A stretch of DNA of 64,000 bases from Streptomyces griseus subsp. griseus (GCF_000720255.1 NZ_JOJE01000034.1:12026-76025), one strand, 5' to 3'; shown: positions 33,128 to 41,654, counted from the first letter of the stretch. Translations and numbers: made by a program. The notes: generated from the sequence alone by a model not told the origin.

Positions 33128-33161
33128 CCGCCCCGACCCGCAGCCGTGCGGGCCGGGGCGG
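33128..33161 (+). terminator. Intergenic hairpin with GCGGTG-type tail
   Basis: CCGCCCCGACCCGCA and TGCGGGCCGGGGCGG pair over 15 bp with one mismatch around GCCG, followed by TGCGGTAGCCC. Confidence 0.55.
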
Positions 33162-33203
33162 TGCGGTAGCCCCTCAGCCCGCCCGCCCCGGAAGGACACC
33201 CAC

Positions 33204-33845
33204 GTGCAGTTCTTCAAGAACAAGCAGCCGGACCAGATGACCATCCGGCGCTCCGGCCTGTTCGTCTCCAAGAAGCTCACCGCCGACATCGAGGCCGCCG
33301 CGCCCATCGCCCAGCGCCTGGTCCGCGAGCACTACGGCCGCCGCCCGGTCGTCCCCGTCGAACTCGTGGTCACCAAGACCAATAAGCTCTCCGGCCTGGT
33401 CGCTCAGTCGCTGGGCGTCGCCGCCGGCATCAAGTACGAGGTGTGGCGCGACAAGGTGCTATCCCTGACCGCCCGTCCCGGCGACATCTACGCCGTCACC
33501 GTGGCCGGTCCCCAGAACTCGATCCGGATCTTCCTCAACGCCCAGCGCCTGCGCCGCCGCAAGGGCCAGGAGGTCGGCCCCACGCTCGTCTACGCGATGG
33601 TCGAAGTCGACCAGCTGTGCCGCAAGGGCGGCCCCGACGCGCAGATCGCCCTCGCCCGCCACGAGATGGGCACGCACGTGCTCAACAAGGCCGCCCTCAA
33701 GAAGCTCTACAAGGAGCTCGTGGCGCGCGAGGACGAAGCGGAGAAGGCCACCCAGAAGATCATGGGCAAGGTCGTGCGCAACCACCGCCGCCAGGAGGCC
33801 GAAGCCCAACGGCAGGTACCCGCCGCGGCCCCCGGACGGTCCTGA
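33204..33845 (+). CDS. Putative zincin metallopeptidase (HExxxH motif)
   Basis: The 213-aa product contains ARHEMGTHVLNKAALKKLY with H153, E154 and H158. This is the HExxxH spacing seen in DUF1704/MATCAP-like zincins rather than the common HExxH. Upstream is a beta-rich part (VELVVTKTNKL, YAVTVAGPQNSIRIFL). The C-terminus is a charged helix. If active it would be a small cytosolic peptidase. A third metal ligand cannot be assigned by eye, and other readings of the motif are possible. Confidence 0.45.
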   Translation: MQFFKNKQPDQMTIRRSGLFVSKKLTADIEAAAPIAQRLVREHYGRRPVVPVELVVTKTNKLSGLVAQSLGVAAGIKYEVWRDKVLSLTARPGDIYAVTVAGPQNSIRIFLNAQRLRRRKGQEVGPTLVYAMVEVDQLCRKGGPDAQIALARHEMGTHVLNKAALKKLYKELVAREDEAEKATQKIMGKVVRNHRRQEAEAQRQVPAAAPGRS

Positions 33846-33860
33846 CCCTTCACCGTGCTG

Positions 33861-33886
33861 CCCCGGCCCCGACACCGGCCGGGGCG
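33861..33886 (+). terminator. Intergenic hairpin with GCGGTG tail
   Basis: GCCCCGGCC and GGCCGGGGC pair around 8 nt, followed by GGCGCGGTGCCCGG. It has the same design as the hairpins at 33128 and 35820. Confidence 0.55.
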
Positions 33887-33923
33887 GCGCGGTGCCCGGT
33901 CAGCCCGCTCCCAGGAGGATCCG

Positions 33924-34496
33924 TTGCCCCGCACCATCACCAAGGCGGCCCCCGACCGCCTCACCGCCGTCCTCGCCGACATCCTCGGCACCGACTGGAC
34001 GCTGCCCACCGTGCCGGAGTGGCCCGCCGTCTTCACCAGCGAGACCGCCGACCGTGACCTCACCTGCTACCCCGACTGGAAGAACGGCCGGATCATCTTC
34101 GAACTGTCCCCGGCCGGGGCCGCCTCTGGCGACTTCGACCGCCGCCAGTTCGCGAAGTACACCCCCGACCTGACCGGCCACGACCACATCCACGCCTGGC
34201 TCGCCGACGGCGACCTGGCCGCCGTCACCGACGCCCTGGCCGTGATCCTGGAGCGGCTGATCGAACTGCCCCTCCCCGAGCGCACCCCCCTCGCCGACCC
34301 GCTGCAGACCCAGCGCGAGCGCCTGGCAGAGCAGGCCAGGGAACTGGCCGCGAACGCCTCGTACTTCGCCGCCGGCCTCATCTGGTCCCAGCCCGTCGGC
34401 GACGACGCGCAACGGCTCGCCACCCTCGCTCGCGACCTCGCGCACACTGCGACCCGCGTGGACGAGCTGCGCGGCCACAAGAACCCGCGACGCTGA
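33924..34496 (+). CDS. Unknown transfer-operon protein
   Basis: The 190-aa product is helical in its second half (QTQRERLAEQARELAANASYF) and has no recognised domain. The start is TTG 33924, with AGGAGG 5 nt upstream; the open frame extends further left but without a better site. Confidence 0.5.
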   Translation: MPRTITKAAPDRLTAVLADILGTDWTLPTVPEWPAVFTSETADRDLTCYPDWKNGRIIFELSPAGAASGDFDRRQFAKYTPDLTGHDHIHAWLADGDLAAVTDALAVILERLIELPLPERTPLADPLQTQRERLAEQARELAANASYFAAGLIWSQPVGDDAQRLATLARDLAHTATRVDELRGHKNPRR

Positions 34497-34540
34497 CCAA
34501 CCCGCCCGTCACCAGCACGTTCCCGACCACGGAGGAACTC

Positions 34541-35338
34541 ATGGCACGCAGCGCCCGGCCCCCCGTCCACTACATGGCGACCCGGCCCGACGGCACCGTC
34601 CCGCCCACCGACAACCACCTCGCCCGCTACTACAGCGGCCTGGGCGAGACGATCCCGACCGTCAACCTCGCCGACCACATCGGCCAGGTCATCGACCACC
34701 CCAGCCCCGGCCAGCAGTGGTACACCGACAAGCCGTTCTCGTACTTCCACATGTACATGCGGCCCGGCGAGATCCTGGAGCGCATCGAGGAGGGCTGGCC
34801 GATCCGGCTGTTCGTCGTGGAGCCGCTCGGTGAGACCGGCAACTGGGGCGGCCGCTACTACCCGTACTGGCTGATGTCCCAGCAGATCCGCGTCGTGGAG
34901 GAGACCGGGGCGTGGCAGGCGTTCGGGCACCGCGGCGAGCAGGTCCTGGCCGTCCTCGCGCAGCTGCCCGACCTCGCCCGGCAGTGGGCCACCGAGTGGG
35001 CCGCCGACCCCGAGGGCACGCGCCGGACGTACCAGGCGTGGGAGCAGCGGGTGGACGACACCCACGCGCTGACGCAGTGGGCGTTCTGGCGGGCGCAGTC
35101 CTCCCGCCGCGCGGCCGGCCTCGCCGCGGCCGACCAGCTCGCCGGGGACGCCGCCGCCCAGGCCGCCACCGACGCCGGCGCCGACCCCCACACCGTCGCC
35201 CTGATCCAGCTGCGGGCCCGCTGCCTGGTCGCCGGTCAGCTCATGCACGACCGCATCCGCAACGGCGAGTACGAGCAGTCGATCCGCGCCCTGCTGCTCG
35301 GTGCCGCACTCGACACCCCCGCCCCCGTCCCGGCCTGA
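34541..35338 (+). CDS. Unknown transfer-operon protein
   Basis: The 265-aa product has a Tyr/Trp-rich first half (WYTDKPFSYFHMYMRPGE, GRYYPYWLMSQQ) and an Ala-rich helical second half. ACGGAGGAACTC lies before ATG 34541. No known family was recognised. Confidence 0.55.
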   Translation: MARSARPPVHYMATRPDGTVPPTDNHLARYYSGLGETIPTVNLADHIGQVIDHPSPGQQWYTDKPFSYFHMYMRPGEILERIEEGWPIRLFVVEPLGETGNWGGRYYPYWLMSQQIRVVEETGAWQAFGHRGEQVLAVLAQLPDLARQWATEWAADPEGTRRTYQAWEQRVDDTHALTQWAFWRAQSSRRAAGLAAADQLAGDAAAQAATDAGADPHTVALIQLRARCLVAGQLMHDRIRNGEYEQSIRALLLGAALDTPAPVPA

Positions 35339-35352
35339 GCAGGAGTCACCAG

Positions 35353-35787
35353 ATGAGCACCGCCACCACTGACGAGACCGCCACCACTGACGAGACGATC
35401 CGCTACACCGCTGACGTCGTCCTGCTCGCCGCCGGGCACGTCCTGCTGATCGAGCGGGGCTGGGACCCGTTCAAGGGCCGGTGGGCCCTGCCCGGCGGTC
35501 ATGTGGACGTGGGGGAGACCAGCCTGGCGGCTGCGGCCCGCGAGCTGGAGGAGGAGACCGGCATCACCGTCCCGGCCGCCAGCCTCCGGCAGGTGGGTGC
35601 CTTCGACGCCCCCGGCCGTGACCCGCGCGGCCGGTACGTCAGCGTCGCCTACACGGCCACCCTGCCGATACCGGTCAGGCCGACGGCCGGGGACGACGCC
35701 ACCGCCGCCCGCTGGTGGCCCCTGAACGCGCTCCCGGATCTCGCGTTCGACCACGCCGACATCCTGGCGCGGGCCACGGCCGGCTGA
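35353..35787 (+). CDS. NUDIX hydrolase
   Basis: The 144-aa product carries a complete Nudix box (GX5EX7REXXEEXGU) at about residues 49-71, starting GHVDVGE and ending RELEEETGI. Such enzymes cleave nucleoside diphosphates linked to another moiety. AGGAG lies before ATG 35353, and the gene follows the previous one by 14 bp. The substrate is unknown; a nucleotide-signal turnover role next to the GGDEF gene is possible. Confidence 0.85.
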   Translation: MSTATTDETATTDETIRYTADVVLLAAGHVLLIERGWDPFKGRWALPGGHVDVGETSLAAAARELEEETGITVPAASLRQVGAFDAPGRDPRGRYVSVAYTATLPIPVRPTAGDDATAARWWPLNALPDLAFDHADILARATAG

Positions 35788-35819
35788 ACCTTCCTCGAGG
35801 GACGCGGCGTTCCTCCGTG

Positions 35820-35847
35820 CCGCCCCGGCCTCACCTGGCCGGGGCGG
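35820..35847 (+). terminator. Intergenic hairpin with GCGGTG tail
   Basis: CCGCCCCGGCC and GGCCGGGGCGG pair perfectly over 11 bp around TCACCT, followed by TCGCGGTG. Confidence 0.55.
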
Positions 35848-35897
35848 TCGCGGTGTTCCGCCACGACCAGGACCAGGACCGGAAGGAGGGGAGGGGC

Positions 35898-36191
35898 ATG
35901 CCTCAGTCGTACTGGGAGGTTGACGTCCCGACCAAGAACAACGACCAGGGGCGGCGTCTCCACGTCTTCGTCGGCCTGGCCGACAGCCCCGTCACCGCCC
36001 GCGAGGCAGCGCACGACGCGTACGACAAGGCGCTGCTGTTGCACCAGGCCGGGCAGGAGATCCCGTTCGAGTTCGTCAGCGGTTGGGGTGCCCGGGGGCT
36101 GCGGCCCGACTGGGACCTCGACTGGAACAAGGCGACGGCCGCTCCGTGGGTGAACCCCCACGGTCTGCTCGGCACACGCCGCACGTTTTGA
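35898..36191 (+). CDS. Small unknown protein
   Basis: The 97-aa product mixes a beta-rich start (YWEVDVPTKNNDQGRRLHVFV) with a helix and a Trp-containing tail. GGAGGGGAGGGG lies upstream of ATG 35898. No family was recognised. Confidence 0.5.
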   Translation: MPQSYWEVDVPTKNNDQGRRLHVFVGLADSPVTAREAAHDAYDKALLLHQAGQEIPFEFVSGWGARGLRPDWDLDWNKATAAPWVNPHGLLGTRRTF

Positions 36192-36280
36192 ATCCGCCCC
36201 GGGACAGGCGTCAAAGGCGTCCAAACCAGCCGCCTGCCCCGGGCCACCCATCCCGTACGAAACGAGAGGGAGACACCAGT

Positions 36281-36958
36281 ATGGCCTCCACCGTGCGCGT
36301 ACACGGCCCGTCCGGACAACGCGCTCTGATCATCACCTCTCTCGCGGTGCCGCTGACCGGCTGGACAGTCCACGCCGTCACCCTGCACCGCAAGCTCGCG
36401 GCCGCGCGGCGCGACCCGCTGACCGGCCTGCACGGCCGCGACGGCTACACCGGCCGGGCCAGCGCGCTGACCGCCCGCTTCACCCAGGCCGCGATGGTCG
36501 TCCTGGTCGACGTCGACCACTTCAAGCAGATCAACGACACCTTCGGGCACGCCGCCGGTGACCGTGTGCTGGTCGCGACCGCGCAGCGGCTCACCGCCTG
36601 GGCGGGCAGCCGTGGTGTGGTCGGCCGGCTCGGGGGAGACGAGTTCGCGCTCGCGGTCCGGATCAGCCCGGCGCGGCGCCGCCTGCGCCTGGACCAGCTC
36701 GCCGCAGCGCTCGCCCAGCCCGTCGACGTCGGCGACGGCCGCCTGGTCGACGTCGCCGTCTCGATCGGCGCCGCCACCCCGGACCGGATCGGCACCACCG
36801 ACCTGACGGACCTGCAGCGGGCCGCCGACGCCGCCATGTACGCGGGCAAGCACACCGGCCGCGCGGTCCTCGCCGACCGTTCCCACGCCACCGTGCGGTC
36901 CGTCAACGGCCGGCGCGACGGGCGGCCGGGCACGGCGAGCCTCGGGGCGGCCGCATGA
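36281..36958 (+). CDS. GGDEF-domain protein (diguanylate-cyclase type)
   Basis: The 225-aa product has an N-terminal membrane helix (about residues 15-33) and a short GGDEF domain with the canonical VDVDHFKQINDTFGH segment and an intact GGDEF at 118-122. The inhibitory RxxD site normally five residues before GGDEF is absent (GSRGVVGRLGGDEF). The active-site pattern supports cyclic dinucleotide synthesis free of product inhibition. Its stop overlaps the start of the ASCH gene (ATGA). Its location in the same operon as the Pycsar-like membrane protein is notable. Confidence 0.8.
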   Translation: MASTVRVHGPSGQRALIITSLAVPLTGWTVHAVTLHRKLAAARRDPLTGLHGRDGYTGRASALTARFTQAAMVVLVDVDHFKQINDTFGHAAGDRVLVATAQRLTAWAGSRGVVGRLGGDEFALAVRISPARRRLRLDQLAAALAQPVDVGDGRLVDVAVSIGAATPDRIGTTDLTDLQRAADAAMYAGKHTGRAVLADRSHATVRSVNGRRDGRPGTASLGAAA

Positions 36959-37416
36959 AAGCCCCCACCCTCTACGCCCCGGACTTCATCCGCGGCATCA
37001 CCATCAAGCAGCCCTGGACCGCGTGCATCGTCCACGGCGACAAGCGCGTGGAGAACCGGCCGAAGCCGTGGGCGCCGGGCTGGCGCCTGCTGCACGCCGG
37101 TGCGCACAAGACCATGGACCGGGCCGCCCTGCGCGACCCGCTCGTGGCCCGCACGATCCGCGGCCACGAGCTGCACTTCAGCGCGGTCATCGGTGTCGCC
37201 CGGATCACCGGCTCCCACACCGACGACGGCGACCCGTGCAGCCCGTGGGCACAGACCGGCTGCTCCCACCTGGTCCTGGACGACGTCCACGCCCTCCCGC
37301 TGCCCGTGCCCTGCACCGGGGCGCTCGGGCCCTGGCGCGTCCCGCTGCCCGTGTTCGAGCAGGTCCTCCTCCAACTCCCCCACCTGAACGAGCTGTTCCC
37401 GGAGGCCATGTCATGA
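36955..37416 (+). CDS. ASCH-domain protein
   Basis: The 153-aa product has the ASCH/PUA-like pattern: GITIKQPWTACIVHGDKRVE at the start and FSAVIGVARITG in the middle. ASCH domains bind RNA or modified nucleosides. It overlaps the GGDEF gene by 4 bp on one side and the WhiB gene by 4 bp on the other, so the three are translationally linked. Confidence 0.75.
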   Translation: MKAPTLYAPDFIRGITIKQPWTACIVHGDKRVENRPKPWAPGWRLLHAGAHKTMDRAALRDPLVARTIRGHELHFSAVIGVARITGSHTDDGDPCSPWAQTGCSHLVLDDVHALPLPVPCTGALGPWRVPLPVFEQVLLQLPHLNELFPEAMS

Positions 37417-37946
37417 GCCGTCCCGGCGTCGCCCACCCGACCTCGGGCGCCGACCCCGACCCGCGCTTCCCCTTCCCCCACAGCCCCACCCCGACCCGCT
37501 GCCAGCTGGAGCCGACGCTGTTCGACTTCACCAACGGCGACCGCACCACCGACCGGGCGGCGACGGAGAAGCGGCTGGAGCAGGCCCGCAAGGCCTGCTC
37601 CCGCTGCCCCATCGTCAAGAACTGCCTGCGATGGGCGCTGGTCAACAAGCCGGTCACGCGGTTCGGCATCTGGGCGGCCACCACCCCCGGCCAGCGCACC
37701 GCCCTGCGCAAGCGCATGGTCGACCGGCTCGGGCCGGACTGGATCGACGTCCTCGCCCGCCAGGACGAGGCCCGCCGCGAGCAGGCCGCCGCCGCCCGGC
37801 ACACCCCGCTGACCGTGGACCAGGCGCGCATCGTCCGGCTGGACCGCCAGGTGAACGGGCCGATGCCGACACACCGGCTGGTCACCCCCGAGCTCCAGCA
37901 GCGCAACCGCACCCGGCTCATGGCCGGCCTCAAGGCCGCGTCGTAG
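37413..37946 (+). CDS. WhiB-family iron-sulfur regulator
   Basis: The 177-aa product has the four-cysteine [4Fe-4S] arrangement C30, C62-x2-C65-x5-C71 (ACSRCPIVKNC). This is followed by FGIWAATTPGQR, the G[VI]W turn that normally reads GVWGG. A basic C-terminal extension contains a possible helix-turn-helix. WhiB-like proteins act with the main sigma factor. It is probably a plasmid-encoded regulator of this operon or of host development. Confidence 0.85.
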   Translation: MSRPGVAHPTSGADPDPRFPFPHSPTPTRCQLEPTLFDFTNGDRTTDRAATEKRLEQARKACSRCPIVKNCLRWALVNKPVTRFGIWAATTPGQRTALRKRMVDRLGPDWIDVLARQDEARREQAAAARHTPLTVDQARIVRLDRQVNGPMPTHRLVTPELQQRNRTRLMAGLKAAS

Positions 37947-37956
37947 GGGGGCCGCG

Positions 37957-38799
37957 ATGTTCACCGACTGGACGGAGGCCCTCGAAGCCGAGGGCCTGCC
38001 CCTCAACCCGACCACGACCGAGCAGGAAGCCGCCGCGGCCCGGGTCACCGCCCGCCACGCCGGCAGCAAGGAGGACCTGGCCCTCCTCCTGGACGCCATC
38101 GGCCTGCCCGGCGACGACAACACCCTCACCGCCTTGCTCCCCCTCCTCCCCGACCACGCAGGAGAAACCGGCATGACCGAGCGCACCCTCAACGTGACCG
38201 AAGCGACCGCGCTGTCCATGTACTACGACGGCGGGCAGATGGACGCCATCACGGACGCCACCGGCCTGTCCAAGGACGAGGTCACCGCCCTCGTGGAGAC
38301 CAACTTCCCGCCGCCCGCCACGGCGGCCGCCGACGCCACCGAGGCCAACGACGGCGGCACCGGCGACTCGGTCGAGCAGCTGCTCGCCTGGGCAGAGGCC
38401 CACGAGACGGCGAGCATCCGCAACAAGGCAGCCCGCGTCCGGACCGACCTGACCGACCTGACCACCCGGCGTGCCGCCGACGACGCACAGCGAGCGGCCG
38501 AAGAGCGCGTCACCCGGCTCAAGGCCGAACTGGCGAAGGCACAGGAGGAGCTGCGCGCGGTGAAGGCCGGCACCCTCCCCGCCACCGCCACGGCGGACGA
38601 GCCCACCGCCACGGCGACGGAGGAACCCACGCCGATCCGGTCGGGACTCGGCAGCGGCCGCACCAAGGAGGAGCTCGCCGACATCCGCACCTGGGCGCGC
38701 GCCAACGGCTACAAGGTCGCGGACGCGGGCATCGTCGCGAAGAAGATCCTGGACGCCTACGACGCCGCCCACCAGGCCCCGGCCGCGAAGGCGAGCTGA
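37957..38799 (+). CDS. Coiled-coil protein with Lsr2-like DNA-binding end
   Basis: The 280-aa product begins with about 70 unrecognised residues and then a segment with an HTH-like part (DAITDATGLSKDEVTALV). A charged coiled coil follows (AEERVTRLKAELAKAQEELRAV), and the protein ends in IRTWARANGYKVADAGIV...YDAAH. That end matches the AT-hook-like C-terminal domain of Lsr2. Lsr2 silences AT-rich foreign DNA, so a plasmid protein with the same reader could compete with or mimic the host xenogeneic silencer. Confidence 0.7.
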   Translation: MFTDWTEALEAEGLPLNPTTTEQEAAAARVTARHAGSKEDLALLLDAIGLPGDDNTLTALLPLLPDHAGETGMTERTLNVTEATALSMYYDGGQMDAITDATGLSKDEVTALVETNFPPPATAAADATEANDGGTGDSVEQLLAWAEAHETASIRNKAARVRTDLTDLTTRRAADDAQRAAEERVTRLKAELAKAQEELRAVKAGTLPATATADEPTATATEEPTPIRSGLGSGRTKEELADIRTWARANGYKVADAGIVAKKILDAYDAAHQAPAAKAS

Positions 38800-38802
38800 C
38801 CC

Positions 38803-39354
38803 ATGGGAGCCGACGCGATAGCCCTGGACGGCTTCCTGGACGAAGAGAAGGTGCCCGGCCACGGATCGACAGCCCGCTTCAGGATCGTCGTCAGCCCGAC
38901 GGACGAGCGCGCGGACGAGATGGTCATGCCCTGCACGGTGACCGACCCGGCCATGGCGGCCGCCGTGCTGTACGACCTGGTTCCCGGCGACATGCTGCGC
39001 GTCACGGGCTACGTTCGGGCGCCCCGCACCCCGGACGAGCCGATGTGGCTGGACGTCACCACGCTCGAATTCCTGCGGGAGGCGCCTGCCCAGTCACCGG
39101 AAGGCGTCGGCGACGGGGAACTCGACTTCCTCACTGCCGACGCCGGGGACATCTACCAGCGGACCGGAATCAGCGTCCACGTCGCCGACTGCGGGCTGTT
39201 CGAACGCCACGGCACGTATCTCCTCTGGCACGACGGCGACGTGGCGGTCACGAGCGTGTGGGCCCACACCGGCGCCTGGGTCGGCGAGACCGACGACGCG
39301 GACCGGATCGGCGACCTGATCGCCGACTACGAGCGTCGCCCGGCCGACGGCTGA
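38803..39354 (+). CDS. Possible OB-fold protein
   Basis: The 183-aa product has an N-terminal beta-rich region (ARFRIVVSPTDERADEMV, DMLRVTGYVRAP, LDVTTLEFL) with the rhythm of a single-strand-binding OB fold. An acidic C-terminal domain is unrecognised. It follows the Lsr2-like gene by 3 bp and precedes HNH and DnaN, so a DNA-metabolism role is plausible. Confidence 0.5.
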   Translation: MGADAIALDGFLDEEKVPGHGSTARFRIVVSPTDERADEMVMPCTVTDPAMAAAVLYDLVPGDMLRVTGYVRAPRTPDEPMWLDVTTLEFLREAPAQSPEGVGDGELDFLTADAGDIYQRTGISVHVADCGLFERHGTYLLWHDGDVAVTSVWAHTGAWVGETDDADRIGDLIADYERRPADG

Positions 39355-39365
39355 CCGGAGACGCC

Positions 39366-39839
39366 GTGCCGATCCGGCCCGAGAACGTCCTCCGCTACCC
39401 GCCCGACTGGCCGGAGATCAGCCTGGCCATCAAGGAACGGGCCGGGTGGCGATGCGAGTGCGAGGGCGAATGCGGCCGGGGCACCCACCCCGGCCGCTGC
39501 CCCAACGTCCACGAAGGCGAGGCGTACGGCACCGGCAGCGTCGTCATCCTCACCACCGCCCACCTCGATCACACCCCCGAGAACGTGGACCCCGCGAACC
39601 TGCGCGCGATGTGCCAGGGCTGCCACCTGCATTACGACGCCGGGCACCACGCCGTCACCCGCGCCCAGACCCGGGCCCGGGCCCTCGCGGACGCCGGCCA
39701 GCTCGCCGTCGACATCGGCGCGGCCGCCACCCCGGTCATGCCGCCCACCCGGCCGCAGACCCTGCCCGCCGCTGCGGCCCCCGCCACCGAACAGCTCCTC
39801 CTGGACCTCCCCGAACCCCTCGAAGGGACCCGCCCGTGA
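39366..39839 (+). CDS. HNH endonuclease
   Basis: The 157-aa product has cysteines at WRCECEGECGRG and the HNH core TAHLDHTPENVDPANLRAMC...CHLHYD. HNH enzymes nick or cut DNA. GTG 39366 has GGAG upstream, and the stop overlaps the dnaN start (GTGA). Its coupling to a clamp gene points to DNA processing or repair rather than homing. Confidence 0.8.
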   Translation: MPIRPENVLRYPPDWPEISLAIKERAGWRCECEGECGRGTHPGRCPNVHEGEAYGTGSVVILTTAHLDHTPENVDPANLRAMCQGCHLHYDAGHHAVTRAQTRARALADAGQLAVDIGAAATPVMPPTRPQTLPAAAAPATEQLLLDLPEPLEGTRP

Positions 39840-40954
39840 AGCTCACCGTCGAACAGTCCCACCTCGCGGCCGCCGTCGGCTACGCCGCCCGCAGCCTCCC
39901 CGCCCGCCCGCCGATCCCCGTCCTCGCCGGCCTCCTCCTGGACGCCACCGACGACCGGTTGCGCGTCAGCGCCTTCGACTACGAGGTCAGCGCGGACACC
40001 AGCTGCCCCGCCACCGTCACCGAGAACAGCCGCGCCCTGATCTCCGGGCGGCTGCTGTCCGACATCATCGGCACGGTCCGCGGCGACGTGCACCTCGAAC
40101 TCACCGGCACCCGCATGCTCCTCAAGGCGGGGGCCGCCCGCTTCACCCTGCCGACTCTGCCGCTGGAGGAGTACCCGGCCCTGCCCGACCCGGGCGCCAC
40201 CGCCGGCACCCTCGCCGGGCCTGCCCTCGCCGAAGCCGTCGCCCAAGTCGCGTGCGCGGTCAGCAAGGACGAGGCCCTGCCCGTCCTCACCGGCATCGGC
40301 CTGCGCCACGACAGCAAGGCCGGCACCCTCACCCTCTACGCCACCGACCGCTACCGGTTCGCCGTCCGCACCCTGGCGTGGAAGGACGCCGACCTGCCCG
40401 ACGGCACCGCCGTGATCCCCGCCAAGGCCCTCACCGACGCCACCAAGGCCACCGCCGACGACACCACCGTCGACCTCGCCCTGCCCACCGGCAGCTCGGG
40501 CCTGTTCGTCGTGCGCAGCGAGAACCACACCACCACCATCCGCGCCCTCGAGGGCGAGCTCCCCAAGTACGAGTCGCTGTTCCCCACCGAGTTCGCGGCC
40601 ACCGCCACCGTGGAGATCGCCGCCCTCAAGGCCGCCGCCCAGCGCGTCGCCCTGGTCTCCACCAAGAAGGAATCCCCGATCAAGCTCACGTTCTCCGCTG
40701 ACGGCGCCCTCGTCCTGGAGGGCGGCACCAGCGACGACGCCCAGGCCGTCGACAACGTCGACGTCAACCTCGACGGCGACGAATTGAGCATCGCCTTCAA
40801 CCCCACGTACCTCATCGACGGCCTCAACGCCCTGAACGCTGAGTCCGTCCAGTTCCAGTTCGTCTCCGCCACCAAGCCCGCCGTCATGCGCGGTGCCGGC
40901 AGCGACGACCAGGCGCTGCGCTACCTCCTCATGCCGATCCGCCTCACCGGCTGA
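39836..40954 (+). CDS. dnaN: Plasmid DNA polymerase III beta clamp
   Basis: The 372-aa product is a full-length sliding clamp (chromosomal clamps are about 376 aa). It has three similar domains, with SGRLLSDIIGTV, DRYRFAVRTL, and the conserved end YLLMPIRL. The clamp tethers polymerase to DNA. It is coupled to the HNH gene by a GTGA overlap and sits late in the transfer operon, where it could support synthesis of the complementary strand or repair after transfer. Confidence 0.9.
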   Translation: MKLTVEQSHLAAAVGYAARSLPARPPIPVLAGLLLDATDDRLRVSAFDYEVSADTSCPATVTENSRALISGRLLSDIIGTVRGDVHLELTGTRMLLKAGAARFTLPTLPLEEYPALPDPGATAGTLAGPALAEAVAQVACAVSKDEALPVLTGIGLRHDSKAGTLTLYATDRYRFAVRTLAWKDADLPDGTAVIPAKALTDATKATADDTTVDLALPTGSSGLFVVRSENHTTTIRALEGELPKYESLFPTEFAATATVEIAALKAAAQRVALVSTKKESPIKLTFSADGALVLEGGTSDDAQAVDNVDVNLDGDELSIAFNPTYLIDGLNALNAESVQFQFVSATKPAVMRGAGSDDQALRYLLMPIRLTG

Positions 40955-40969
40955 CCCTGCCCCGTCCAC

Positions 40970-41000
40970 GCGCCGCGCTCGCCCACAGCGGGCGCGGCGC
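40970..41000 (+). terminator. Hairpin after dnaN
   Basis: GCGCCGCGCTCGC and GCGGGCGCGGCGC pair over 13 bp with one mismatch around CCACA, followed by CCTTTCG. Confidence 0.55.
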
Positions 41001-41037
41001 CCTTTCGTTCCCCACCACCCGAGCAGGAAGGCTCACC

Positions 41038-41283
41038 ATGGCCCGCATCCGTATCTGGATCGACCCCCAGCACCGTGACGGCACAGTCTGCGAGCACAAG
41101 ATCAAGCCGTCCGGAAAGCCCCGCGACCCGGAATCCGGCTGCACCGGACGCGTGAACTACCAGGTGATGTGCAGCGAGCACGGCAAGGTCGGCGAACCGC
41201 ACGGCCTGCGCGTCCTCGCTGAGCCCGCCCAGTCCGCGCACCGCGACAGCCACAAGGCCGTCCCGGCCTCCAACGCCGCGTGA
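41038..41283 (+). CDS. Small unknown protein
   Basis: The 81-aa product is polar with two or three His/Cys (VCEHK, CSEHG), possibly metal-binding. GAGCAGGAAGG lies before ATG 41038. It overlaps the next gene by GTGA. Confidence 0.5.
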   Translation: MARIRIWIDPQHRDGTVCEHKIKPSGKPRDPESGCTGRVNYQVMCSEHGKVGEPHGLRVLAEPAQSAHRDSHKAVPASNAA

Positions 41284-41654
41284 CCGCCCGGTACCGACGC
41301 TGCGGCCACGGCACCGGCCCGCTCCACCCCGGCGACCAGAAGGCCGTCGCGGAGTTCACCGCGCTGCTGGCCGCCAGGAAGAGACCGGCCCCCTGGACCG
41401 GACACGGCGACGTCGCCGTACGGATCGCCCCCGACGGCCGCGGCCTCGAGCGCGGCCGCCCCGCCGACAGACAGCCGGCCGACGCCGACCCCGTCGCCCT
41501 GGTCCTCATCCACCCCGACACCGAAGCAGCCCTCACCGGCACACTCCACTGCGCCAGGAGCCGCATCCACGGAGCCTGGACCACGCCGTACCGCCTCCTC
41601 ACCCACGCCCTCGCCGGACGTGACCTTCCACTTGAGATCGACCTCAGCATCTGA
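41280..41654 (+). CDS. Small unknown protein, last gene of the transfer operon
   Basis: The 124-aa product has a CGHGTGPLHPGD start and no recognised domain. Its GTG overlaps the preceding stop. A strong terminator follows 10 bp later and ends the operon. Confidence 0.5.
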   Translation: MTARYRRCGHGTGPLHPGDQKAVAEFTALLAARKRPAPWTGHGDVAVRIAPDGRGLERGRPADRQPADADPVALVLIHPDTEAALTGTLHCARSRIHGAWTTPYRLLTHALAGRDLPLEIDLSI

